Assembly (NCBI GenBank): GCA_012931725.1
Contig: CM022949.1
Location: 28,767,640-28,831,639 of the forward strand
DNA length: 64,000 nucleotides
Reading direction: 5' to 3'
Origin: Litsea cubeba
Lineage: Eukaryota; Streptophyta; Magnoliopsida; Laurales; Lauraceae
The position numbers and the translations under genes were made by a program. A model generated the notes under the pieces. The model did no database searches. It was not told where the DNA came from and saw only the letters and a program-made list of their open reading frames with translations. Below are positions 22,014-33,668 of the stretch, piece after piece. The number at the start of each line of letters is the position of its first letter. Position 1 is the stretch's first letter.

Positions 22014-25000
22014 AGGTGTCTGGTATAAAACTCTTATATAGAAACACTATGTTGTGGTATGATTTCTTTTCTACTGTGTACTCTTTTTTCTTTCTAATTC
22101 ATTTTCAAATTTACCGATCAAGAAAAAAATCTTGAGTCAATTAATCGGAGTAATGTCGACAAGACAATTGGACAATGTACAAAAATCATGGCCAAATGGT
22201 TTCTATCTAATCTAGTGATGAATGTAATTCATTGGATTGAAACTTCATATGATCATGTGGAACGAAACTCCACATCTATTGGACAATCTGGATCACCAAA
22301 ATATCAGTCCAATTGTGTGAAAAAAATAAAAAAATTATTTATTAGTGCCATAGTAATGTTTTTCTTCAATCTAATAGTTGATATCTGAAAGAACTTGCCG
22401 GTCCCAGATGAGTGTCGAAACCGAACTTGCCGAAAACCCTGTGCATTCCGGGGTGAGGTAGACCTACGAACTCGCTCCGAATGTTCTTGGATCTATTGGA
22501 TGATCAAAAGCAAGGGTTCCTATCTCCCTTAAATAAAGCAATCCTTAGGAGTTACAACTCGATCCATCTGACTTTACCTCTCAAGGAATCCCACATCTCC
22601 TGACCAACGTGTGAAGTCTAAACTTGATTCAAACTCTACTCTCCAATAATAATAGTTTGATTCTTATCTAATTCAACCAGATCAAGACTCGTTGGGAGTC
22701 CATCAACGGCAGTTTGCCGGGCTCAATCTGGCGTGGGCCCCATGGCAGTCGGACCACACAATTTTCCAATAATATCACTCTTTTTTGTTGTTGTAAATTT
22801 CACTCTATTAAATAGGGTGAAGCCATGATTTGAAGTGTTCGAATCTTTGAAAGTCAGACCCCAAATGCATTAATTTTGCTTGACGTTGTTTAAGGACACT
22901 CTACCAAGGAATCATGAACTAGCCTGGAGGAAGTAGGATATAGATCTTTTGTATTTCTTGCAGCAAAAAGCTCTTTGCAATGAGAGAGTTTACGAACCCT
23001 ATGGGCCTATCAAATATAAAAGGGGAAAGCAACTTGATTGCTTGTTTTAAAGCTTGTTTTAAGGCAATAAAATAAATTGTAAAAAGGCCATGAACCTGAT
23101 TTCTTGTATATAATGGATCCTAAATTTATCTTGAATTTGACATGGCAGTGGCTGACAAACTTCTTGGAAAAGCATAAGAGAGCTTCAGCCTTAAAAGCTG
23201 CAGAGGATCCAAATCCTTACAAGTCGGGGTATAAAAAGTGGAGATGGAGATCAGAAACTGCAGTCGATCAGTTAACAATCAACTACACAATAAATCTTGT
23301 TTTGTTAGGAAAAATAAAGATCACCCATATTGGGTGGAAAAATTGCCTTTTTTTCCATGTACGGTACTCACCAATCCAATGTTCTGGTATCGGACCTAAA
23401 TCGACACTAACATGCTCTTTACAATTATAAGATAGTAAACTTTGAGGCTATTAGATCAAGCGTTTGGAAAATTGATGGGGCTGATTTTTTGCCTAACTCT
23501 TTATCATGATTAAACTTTTCCACCCTCTCTTACTCTTGATGACAGGCTTGCATCTATATAGGCCCCGCAGGATGGATCACAAATGAACAGGTAGGGTCTG
23601 TTTGTAGGGGAATATAGACAGCTCACATCTGAGCTGGATCGATAGTTACAAGTAAATGTTAAATCTAATCTAATCTAATCCTATGTTTACTAGGGTTATA
23701 TGCTATTGCATTTCCACTATGTAAGGTGTAAAAAAGTCACAGGCTGAGATTACATCCTATTACCATCAACTTTTCTATGGTTCACATGTTCAAATGCATA
23801 AAATGTGCTGAAAACTCCATTACAACAAGCTGTATATATAGAATCATTTTTTCTAATCTTGCAATGATAGCAGATATGTATAAATAAAAACCACTTTACA
23901 GATCACACATGTAATCAAGTCAAAGACCAAAACATGTTACAGGAGAAAACAAGAAGTTGGCATTGTAAATGCAACAAAGATTTCAAATAAAAACCATGCA
24001 TCAGAAATTCTGATGTGATTTCATTTCTTGAAGACCACCAGAAAATTTTAAAATCAGCCTTAAGACTATCACTAATTAAATGTACTTGGTATGCAAATTG
24101 GATGTTGTCACATATTGGAGATTATTACAAAGGAATGCGAATAAAACCCTAAATAACCTACTCATCCAAATGGCCCATCTCCGAAAATCCTGGTTATGGA
24201 CCCTCTTGGGGCACAGATTTATAATTGGGTCTGACTACACAATTTGTGACCGAATTGTTATTGGGTCTGGTCCAGGTACTACCGGGTTCAGACTTCTATA
24301 CCTGAATTCCCGCTTGTATACATGATTAATATATAATATATTATTGATAAAATGTATGATATGAATTACTACATACTAATAATACAATAAATTAACATTA
24401 TATATGCACTATAAGACCCACACAAAAAATGGGAAGAGTGATTTCAGCCACTTGTGTGCCTAAATAAATCCAACCTAAATCGATCAATTGGCTCTCACCC
24501 CAAGTTCACACTCATCTGACCTAAAATCACTATATATATTATATTATATTATCTAAAACTTAAGAATCGTGATGATTTGATTCGGCTAGATTTTCTAGCT
24601 CAAGATTTACTTAAAGGGAGACTTTTCATCATTCTACCAACTCATGCATGTATCTGAGTGGGTCCCATGAGTGGTCGAGATTTTCCTCTCATAGGAGCCG
24701 TGAGAAGTGAGAAGTACTACTTGTGTAGACTCCAACTTTGGTCTCGTCATGATAGTCTGTTCGAGGTCCAATTGAGTCCATAGGTGTTGGGCCTAGGGCC
24801 TAGTCTTATACATTAGGCCCATAGTGGGTTCTGAGGACCCAATCCAAACTCGACCCATTTACATCCCAAATGCTACATGATTGAATTAGCAACAAGCATC
24901 TCCAGCAAGGTGTAGACGTCCTAGTCGAAGAATGGTTGCAGCAGATAAGACAAGCCGCTAGAGACAATGCTAAAAACAAAATCATGTGTTAATCAGCCTC

Positions 25001-26740
25001 ATCTCTTCTGACCTTTTGTTGCATTTTTTTTTGTTATTTACGTGTGGTTGGCACTCAATGCAGTTTATATTTACTCCTGATTTCTGCAATGTTCTCTACT
25101 GGCATTAATTTAAACATTAAAGGACAGACACAGATTCTAATTTACAAGGAGACTGATACAAAAGTGAACAATAAACAGAAAGACTAGAAAATTTGGACCT
25201 GCAAGAGATCAGCAGGACAACTGTTATCTCTCCAACTTTTCTGTGCCATCTGATCAATGGGTCACAAGATCGAGTGATCGATGAATCATCAATGGGCCCA
25301 ATGGTACATGTAAAACACCACGTACATGAAAACATGCATGCATATCATGCATGATTGGATGATGGATGAGTTTGAGTTTGCATGCATGTTGAGAAAAGAA
25401 AATACACATTTCCCAAAATATCGTAAAACTCTCGTCAACTTCTCATATAACAAGAAAACAGGCGAGGAATTACTATTCCTCTCGTGAATGAACATGTTGC
25501 ATGAAATGATGCATGCACGAACCAGAGAAATCGAGAAGGACAGTCTAAAATCTCTGCAGCCTTTGCCTCAGAGATGCTCTATGAACCTTTTGATATTGGA
25601 CACGTGGCATGTTTCCGACCCCCACCCACTCCACCATATATCATAGTGGGCCTTCAAATATTAGCCACTTACAAAAAAAAAAAAAAGATGAATTTTATTG
25701 TTTTTAGATCCTTCACTCTAAAGTCATAATAATGATTTATCACTAAATGAAAAATAACCGAGAATACATGGATGTCTACGTAGATGGAGCTCTCGAACTC
25801 TCGCTCTCACCATATCATTAGAAGATTGATCTGAACACACAAGTTTAGATAGTCTCCGTTGGTTGGCCACTATATATTCGGCCATCTAGCTATATAATTC
25901 ATGTTCTTGTGTCAAATTTTTTTAAAAAATAATATATTTATCCGGTGGGACCAGAGCATCCAATGTATCCTGAAAGTGATGAAATGCCCTCAGAGAAGCT
26001 CAGCAGCAAAGCCATAGAGGAAGTTTGGGGAGTGAAGGAAGAAAGGGAAGAAATCCATGGAGCAATGATAGAGAGAGAGAAAGAGGAGAGATGCAATACA
26101 TTAATACAACAGGCATTAGAATTAGATGCTCCCGTGACAAATCCAAAACGACAAAACTGCCACTCCAGTTTCGGAATAATTACCACAACGACATCCCATG
26201 TATATGCCTTCTGCTGTCTCTGCCGGTCTGTCCCAAACGGTTCAATCCTGCCAACATCTTCTCAATGGATGACAAAATATCCATCACTGACATTTAGAGA
26301 AATACCGACCGTTGGATTCCTCATATACGGATAGGATAAAATGGCACGGTTTTTTTTTTTTTGGGACAGTGACCTATCGGCCTACGATAGCATTGGTAGA
26401 ACCTCAAACAAAACAAGACTGAAAATCCAAATTCCAGGAAATATGTAATGTGTGGTGATGTGTTTGGATGAAGGTAATTCATTGGTGGGTTTAATCTGTA
26501 TTTAGGGGGTCAAAGTGGTCTGACCCAATTAAGAGAGAGAGAGAGAAAAGAAGAAGATTACAATGGACAATGAAATGGAGAATTTAGATATAGCCGTTTG
26601 TCCCTTTTAATATTTATGTATTGCCCACCTTCCTTATATAATTAAAAAGATTACAATAGACAATGAAATGGAAAATTTATATATCATCCGGTTGTCTCTT
26701 TCAATATATATATATATATATATATTAAACGTTTGTGTGG

Positions 26741-26810
26741 GTTTAGTGGTTGCAATTTGAGCTAACGGTCTATTGGATCAAAGAACTCAGAAATACACAA
26801 GTCATTAAAA
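26741..26810 (+). mobile_element. SINE-like 3' fragment
   Basis: TGTGGGTTTAG, then GGATCAAAGAACTCAG, then ATACAC and a short A run follow the same order as the 3' half of the candidate SINE at 5905-6056 (TGTGGGTTTAG, GGGTTAAAGACCTCAG, GATACCCC, A run). It is truncated, with approximate edges. Confidence 0.4.
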
Positions 26811-27359
26811 AAAATATTTATGTATTGCGCCACCTTCCTTTAATTTCTTTCTAAGACTATTATTATATTCATTCGATGGTTCAAAGTTCAAACTGTTGGT
26901 GAAATCCACTATATATGTTATGAGGTTAAAAACTATCATATATAGATCTAACATTATTTTGATTAATCTTAGTTTGTAAATACCATAGTACAATTAAACT
27001 TGAGTTAATCTTTACCAAGATCTACAGTCTCAATTTATTCCAAATTAGGTTTAATCTAACGAAAGTTCCATCCACTTTCAATAAATGCGTCATACTCTAT
27101 CAAATTGGTAAGAAATGTACGTCTAACTACTAGTCAAGGTGGCTGACTCAGATTTTTAAAATTACTAAATGTGGTTGTTTGCAAAAACAATTTGTCAAAA
27201 GTGGTTGCTTGTAAATCTTAAAAATGACTGTGGGTGATGTATAAATTTTACATGTGAATAGAACGTCAACCAATCAGTGGAATTTCTTGCTTTTTAATGT
27301 ACTTCTTTGTAGTAGTTGGATGCAAGGAGAAAGAAACACTCACGTAAAAACATGAAGAG

Positions 27360-27362
<3 letters not shown>

Positions 27363-27396
<34 letters not shown>
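27363..27396 (+). repeat. (CT)17 microsatellite
   Basis: A pure CT dinucleotide run downstream of the IDD gene. Confidence 0.9.
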
Positions 27397-27399
<3 letters not shown>

Positions 27400-27841
27400 A
27401 AAATGTAAATATCATGAACATAAACACAAGAGAGAACAAAGTATTTCTATTTATTTTTATATAGTTTTTATTTCAAAATTAAAACAATCTCTCTTCTTAG
27501 CAATAACTAGAACAGAAGGAAATTAAGGGAAAAAAAAAAAAAAAAAAAAAGCAAGCATGCATGTTCTTGTGTTGATGACAAGATTATGAAGAAAATAACA
27601 CTCTAAAGAAGAAATCAAGAAAAACCCCAGAAAGAGGATGGGAACTCCATGACACATATACGTGTGGAATCCTAACACACTAATTATCACTACAAGCATT
27701 CTCAACAAATTCATTTGATGAGTTGAGTAACGTACCTAGAATCCTTTCTTCTTCCTCTTCTCTCCATCTCCATCTATTTCTAATTGCAAAATCCCATTTT
27801 GAGAGATTGATTCATTAGGTTCTCTCCATTTTCTTTAGTTC

Positions 27842-30800
27842 TCACTGCAAATTCCCACCTCCAAAAGGTTGATTCATTGTAGGAGAAGATTTCATTTCAG
27901 AGTCCAAAGAGCCAATGTCGATGCCGTGATGGTGCTGTTCCCTCTGCGACGCCGTTCTTCTCACGATCCCTCCAACGCCCAGGAAGTCTCTGGTAAGTCT
28001 ATCTGATGCGCCCATGTTGCTTAAATTTCTGCTGGCGCCGAATCCACCATACCCAGTATCTTGCTCATGTCCACCACTGGTGCAACCACTGCCGAATGCA
28101 GACGCAGCTCCAAACATGGAGGAGTTTCCACTTGCCAGGGAGTTCATGAGGAGGTCTTGGAAGTGGCTTTCATTTTCCAGCTGTGATCTCAGGTTCTCAT
28201 CCCCTCCACTGCTAAAATTTCCCTTGAAGCCTGCTGAGATGTGGGGCCTTTCTTGTTTTGCACTGCTTGAGGAAGATGAGCTGCCAAAGCCTCTCAAGAT
28301 GTTGTTCCCACTTGTGGATGCACCCATTTGAGCAGCCTTCTGAAGTAAGGCGGTCGCAGACATCTGAGGGAGGATTGTGTCGTTCTGCATTGAAGGATGA
28401 TAGAGTGAGGAGACACCTGAGCCCATGTGGTTGCCTATCATATTGCTTGAAAACATTGCGGCCGCCTCGCTGCTGCTATTCCCATTGCTGAATTGATCTG
28501 GAATCATTAGCCCAGTGTTGGGAAGATGATTATTGCTTTGGCTGTTGTTGTCTGCATTGTTGCTGTTGTTGATACTACTGCTACTATTGGGGAAGAAGCC
28601 GAGGTTGAAGAGATTCGCTGTAGCAGAAGAGGAGTTGTTGGGGTTGTTTTGGAGATCTGGAAGCTGCATCAGACCATGGAAGGTGGGCTTGCTTTGCAAT
28701 ACGCTGTGGTGGGACTGGGGCTCTTCATGGAAATCTTGGTCTGGTGAAGGAAGGAAGAAGGCAGATGATGGCGCCGAGTGCGGTGGGCGGAAGGATGATT
28801 GATTGGAGGGAGGGATCAGATGATCAAATTGAGACACACCAGCGCTGCCGCCAAGCCTCAAGAGATCAGTAGATGGGGGGTTTTGTCCCTGGATGGAGGA
28901 GATTTGAGATCCCACTTGAGATAAGCCCAAGCTCATGTTGTTATTTCCATATAATTGGCCTCCCAAGGTGTTGAGTCCACTAGGAAGCCTGGCACTTTCT
29001 TGAGCCAGTGCATCACAAAAGGCCCTGTGGGTGATGAAGCTATCTCTCCTGCAAATTTTAGAAAATTAAAGGAATGAATTTACTTCACAAACCCAATCAG
29101 GAACCACATCTGACTTTCGAGCTACAAAGATGAATTTAAAGGTAGAGTAAGTAGAAAGAAAAATGCATATTGTTACAAACTAGGGAATCTTGAATTGATA
29201 AATCCATGTGTTAAGAATAGTTTGCTATTAATTTAGGTTTTCCTTTTTATTGTGTGCTTGTATTAGTTCTTTAATTACTTTCCCAAATTTGGAGCTGTAA
29301 CTCACTTCATTTGAAGGAGAGAATGTAGCAGAAAATTGAATGAAAAAAAAAAAAAAAAAGGATATCCAGGAAGTAACTTCACCAAGTGGATCAAGAAAGG
29401 CAAAGCACTGATGAAGAAAATCAATTTAGGACTTCTCAGCTTCATTAAAGAAATGAAAGAGCTCACCCCAATGAAAGAAAGGATAATAGGGCTGCATTCA
29501 TTGCACTATACTTAAGCCAGGGAATGCAAGCCATCTTTATCACCTCAACAATAAATGATAGTGGAAGAGCTTTCCCCCAAGGAGAAAGAACATGAAACTA
29601 AAATGGTGTTTGCAACTTGAAAATGTTCAAACAATCAGGACACCCATTTAAAGGCCTGGCTCTACAATCAATTAAATGAAAGAATATTTTCAAGAAACAC
29701 GAAAGTCATCAATTGGGAAGCCCATTTCCAGTACTTGTTCTCGATGAATTCTACAATTCATAAAATGTTTGTTTCTCCAGGTGAGAATTTTACTGAAAGA
29801 ATGCAAATGGAAAATCAGAGACCCCATTTCTCGACCTCCATTTTCAATGAATGCACAAGTCATGGAACTGTTTGTTTCCTAAACATGGAAGTTGGTATTG
29901 GTACGACAGATTTTATCAATGGAAAATCACCCCTTGGCCACATTCTCCAATCACTGTAACACCCATGAATATATGAGAGAGAGAGAGAGAGGCCATAAAC
30001 ATCTTCAATGAATACACAATCCATGAAACAGTTTTCTGAAGTTTGAAGTTGGCTTTGGTAGGCAAATTTAATTAATTGAAAACCCTTCTGAGATCAATTC
30101 TTCAATCACTGTATGACCCATGAGAGAGAGAGAGAGCATCTTCTTCGATGAATGCACAACCCATGAAACTGTTTAATGTTTCCTAAAGTTGGAAATTGGT
30201 ACTGGTATGGCAAAATTCATCAATGAAAACCCTCTCTAGGCACTATTATTCAATCACACACGCACGAGAGAGAGAGAGGGCATCTATCATCTTTCTAATC
30301 CTAACGTTTTCACTAAAAGTGGAACCTGCAAAATACAGCCCAGCTCACATCTAGCTAGCTCACTAGAGAACAAACCTCCTAACCCTTGTTACATGGCAAC
30401 ACGTGAATAAGAAAAGGGAGAGAGGGGGGCAAAAAGGGGCGGTGGTTCCAAGGAGAAAGATGACTGCATTTCTTTTTCCCTCTTTGAAATCTCTATGACC
30501 ATTGCAGCAGTTTCTGAAGATAGTTCACGTGGGAGCAGTTTCACTGCCTTTGCACTACACGTAGCTGTCCTCTCTCAAGTACTAAAAACAAAGAACTAAA
30601 AAACCATTAAGAAATGAAAACTCAATAGACCCAAAAATCCCAAGAAACTAATTGAAAAAAAAAAAAAACAAAACAAAAACCTCACCTCTCTCACCTTCTT
30701 ACATACCTCCAAAAGATCTATTAATTTCCCTACTGTCATTTAAGGAATCTTACCCTAACAAAGCCCAGAGAAAAAAATGGCAAAAACCCCACCTCACCAA

Positions 30801-31588
30801 TCTCGCCATTATTCTTCATCTCTGATCTCATATCATCTCCTAAGTAATTTCATTACCTTGAGAAAAGGGTTCCACAGTCACATCTGTATTCTCTAGTCCC
30901 ACAGGTCTTTGAATGGGCTTTCCAATCGGACTGCACCGCATATCTCTTGGAGCACTTATCACACTTCCACTTCTTCTCTCCATGTTTTCTGCAGAAGTGC
31001 TTCTTGATGCCTGTGAGGTCTCCAAGAGCCCTTGAAGGGTCGTGGTGCACGCATGTTGGCTCAGGACAGAGATAGACCTTCCTCTTCACCTCCTTTGTAC
31101 TCTTCTGCCTCAGCTTCCATGGCAGGTTGTGGCCTCTCCTATGAAGCTGTAGGTTCTGTTCTCTTTGAAACCCTTTGTTGCAGACCTCACATATGAACCT
31201 GTTTGTAGCCATGAGAGTCTTGGGGGAGAGTGCAATCACCTCTGCATCCGGATCTGTTGAAAAAACAAAGAAAGAAGAAAAGAAGATAGAGAGAGAGAAA
31301 GGGTCAGAAAGAAGAGAAAATCAATACCCAATTAGGGTTTTTGAGTGTGTGATTAATTAGAAAAGGAGAAAAAGAAGAAGAGGGGGCATGGATATTTTTA
31401 TGTAGATATAGCTACTTGCTTGGTGTTCCTGGGAGATTCCTCTTTTTCTTCTGTGGTGCTGTGGATGAAGGAGCTGTGGATGAAGTGGGTGTTGAGTTCT
31501 GCTTCTGCTGCTGCTGCTGCTGTTTATTCTGAATTTGATCTTCTTCTCTGATGCTGAAAAACGGCGTAGACGATGAAGCGGCGGCCAT
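27842..31588 (-). CDS. IDD: INDETERMINATE DOMAIN (IDD) C2H2 zinc-finger transcription factor, three exons
   Basis: The coding sequence is complement(join(27842..29048, 30857..31253, 31420..31588)), 590 residues. Exon 1 has a Gln run (residues 23-28) and the basic nuclear signal KKKRNLPGTP (47-56). The ID domain follows: finger 1 C78/C81/H94/H98; finger 2 C119/C124/H142/H147; finger 3 C154/C157/H170/C174; finger 4 C181/C183/H196/C200, continuing DALAQESARLPSG. The Ser/Asn-rich C-terminal half carries the IDD motifs MSATALLQKAAQMGA (418-432) and LTRDFLGVGG (540-549). These motifs suggest the IDD4/IDD5-like branch; such proteins are nuclear, bind DNA through the ID domain and act with GRAS factors in root patterning and related programmes. 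Intron 2 (1,808 bp) splices AAG|GTAATG to TTTGCAG|G. Intron 1 requires a GC donor to keep the frame (see intron entry). The length and motifs are normal for a functional gene. Confidence 0.93.
29735..30283. repeat. minisatellite of about 145-bp units inside IDD intron 2
   Basis: Three good copies and a weaker partial one start near 29735, 29838, 30001 and 30137. Each carries TCAATGAATGCACAA, CCATGAAACTGTTT, a GAAGTTGG..TTGGTA block, TCAATCACTGTA or similar, and a short GAGAGAGAGAGA run at its end. Copies differ by many substitutions, so the array is not recent. Confidence 0.8.
31254..31419 (-). other. IDD intron 1 with a GC donor
   Basis: Exon 1 ends ...GGA ACA CCA A and is followed by GCAAGT, the consensus of GC-AG introns. 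The acceptor is TTTTTTCAACAG. This joins A to AT to form AAT, giving GTPNPDAEVIALSPKTL, the normal IDD sequence. The only nearby GT (AAGTAG, donor at 31415) gives a frame that breaks the zinc fingers. Confidence 0.8.
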
Positions 31589-32066
31589 CTTTGATTAATC
31601 TTTTATCCTCTTCTTCTTGTTCAAAAGTCCAAAATTATCCAGAATTAGCACCACCCAACATGAAATCTCAAGCTCCTCTACAGCTTCAGTCCCATCCCAC
31701 AAACCAAAAGCAAAAAACAAAACCAAGAAGAAGAAGAAGAAGCAAACCAAGCTTTTACTTCATGGGTTGGTGTTGATCTGCCTCTCCTATGCTTTCCCTA
31801 GAGCCAAAAGAACCAAAGAAGAAAAATCTAAGCTTCTGTTACTCTCAAAACATGAATAGAAATAAAGGAACGAGAAAAAATAAAATAAAATAAATAACAA
31901 CAAAAGACAAGCAGACCCAAAGGCCTCTTTTCTTCTCTAGTGCTTCTTGTCCTTCCTTCCTCTTGTTTCTATTGGAATTGTTGTGGCCTTTCTTCAACAC
32001 GATGGAGTTTTCTTGTGAAATTGCAACAGATTTCTCACAAGAATAAAACATAGAGAGAATGAATAT

Positions 32067-32132
<66 letters not shown>

Positions 32133-32990
32133 GTGTGTGTGTGTTGGTGTTGATGCCCTTCTCACTGAGGCTACTGGTGTCGTTATGCGCCGATGGATTG
32201 GGGCCACCGACCTGTGAAGGAAGGCCTTACCTTCTCTCCTACATCTCCATCTCTAATATCGTATCTTATTGCCCATGTCCGGACAAATCTTTCTTCCATC
32301 ACTCCCCCACCCTCAGTTAAAAGTTTTAAAATGGAAATGAGTAATAATGTAACAACATTTCCAGGATCTCCCATACTAAAATCTCACCGAGTCACCTTTC
32401 ATACTTTTCTAAAGGTTGGGCCGGCTCATTGGGTCATGTAGTGGGCCCATTAAGCTTCGGAGATTGTTTGACTCATAAACATGGCTCGGGTCGGAAAGTT
32501 ACTGGCCGGCCAAGTATTGACCAAGTAAAACGAAAGAAGAAGAAGAAGAAGAAGAGAGCCAGATTAATATTTAGGATTTGATTTGAGGACATAATGACGA
32601 AGACCCCAAAATGATAACAAAGTTGTTTGATACCCATGACCTTACTTGATCCCATCTTTGATCAAGTGTCCCCCCTCACATACCTCCTTGGCGCACTCCC
32701 AAATTTGATACTCATCTAATTGTTACTATTGGATTGAAATGCAAACAAATGATAGAATTTGAGGGAGTAGAGGAATGGGTTAGGATGATCTAATGAGATT
32801 GATATTTTGCATAACCATAGATCTCTTTAAGAATTTTCCATCCCCTATCTCCACCATGATTGTCACAGCCCCGAGTGGGCCCAAGTTATTGAGCGCATCG
32901 CATGCACCCTTTGCACCATCAAGTTGCTCATCGCATTAGACCAATTCCCTATATTATATTTTGGATGCTTTCACTTGTGTACCCTCATCA
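31589..32990 (-). promoter_or_regulatory. IDD 5' region with long (GA/CT) tract
   Basis: This is the upstream flank of the minus-strand IDD gene. It contains a (GA)30 tract at 32069-32128, which is (CT)n on the coding strand, followed by a short (GT) run at 32131-32143, 480-540 bp before the ATG. CT tracts are common in plant 5' UTRs and core promoters and can recruit BPC/GAGA-binding factors. No convincing TATA box was found. Small frames in this stretch are products of the simple repeat. Confidence 0.55.
32069..32128 (+). repeat. (GA)30 microsatellite
   Basis: Thirty uninterrupted GA units, followed closely by (GT)n. It lies in the IDD 5' region. Confidence 0.95.
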
Positions 32991-32998
32991 TGCACATC

Positions 32999-33660
32999 TA
33001 GGGTTGTAAACGGGTCGGTTCCGGTTCCGGTTCCACCCAGTCCGGGTCCAGGGTGGAACCAGAATCAGAACCGTTTTCTAAAAAGGGGAACCGGAACCGG
33101 AACCGGACCCGGTTCGGAACCAGAAAACTGGTTCAGGAATCGGAACCGATAATATTAATGGGAGCTAAAACCGGAATCGGAACCGTTTATGAGGTGGGTC
33201 CGGTTCCGGTTCCGGGTCTAGACTAATACTTGTATTTTTCTTTTTAAAAAAATTATGCTTTTTCCACATTTCAATTGGATCACGTACCTGCAAACACTAA
33301 TGTGACCTTTTGTCTATCAATAATAGGCACTTTTAACCAAAAACTCAGAAATCACATCCAAACCGGCAATGAGATGTAGAAAAGTAGAAAACCCTAATAT
33401 AGAAAAGTAGAAAAGTAAAAACGGTTATGTTCTCACATACTAAAATTACCTTATGTTAGTGTATATTGGGTTGGATCCCGGGTCCACGGGTCCGAGCCAC
33501 TGTGGATCTGGAACCGGACCCGTTTAGGTATTGGTTCTAAAAAAATGATCCTGAACCGGAATCATTTTCTTATCGGTCCCAAAATAAGGACCCAGACCCG
33601 GATCCTAACGGGTCGGAACTTTCGGGTAATCGGAGGATCGGGGACCTATTTACAACCCTA
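32999..33660. mobile_element. hAT-type MITE, 662 bp, GGTTCCGGTTCC-rich (family A, copy 1)
   Basis: The ends are TAGGGTTGTAAACGGG and TTTACAACCCTA with dense GGAACCGGAACC/GGTTCCGGTTCC subterminal repeats. The perfect 8-bp duplication TGCACATC lies at 32991-32998 and 33661-33668. The right half is homologous, inverted, to the left half of the element at 47735-48253. It is non-coding; the frame at 32961-33152 is an artefact of its simple repeats. Confidence 0.92.
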
Positions 33661-33668
33661 TGCACATC

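Larger units (their letters stand above)
22014..27841. other. intergenic downstream of the IDD gene
   Basis: No gene is supported. Reading frames at 23104-23430, 24080-24325 and 25938-26334 have no family signature. It includes GC-richer unidentified sequence at 22385-22760, CATGCA/TGCATG-rich sequence at 25325-25400, a (TA) run at 26706-26725, a SINE-like tail at 26741-26810, a (CT)17 tract at 27363-27396 and a 19-A run at 27532-27550. The last 300 bp are the 3' flank of the minus-strand IDD gene. Confidence 0.55.

Noticed and set aside
25938..26334. Overlapping frames of 82-129 residues on both strands
   Set aside because: No recognisable domain, no homologous motif order and no splice context.
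31845..32207. 120-residue frame with a Ser-Leu run
   Set aside because: Translation of the (CT)n tract upstream of the IDD gene.
32961..33152. 63-residue frame rich in Pro-Val-Gly
   Set aside because: Translation of GGTTCC repeats inside a hAT MITE.
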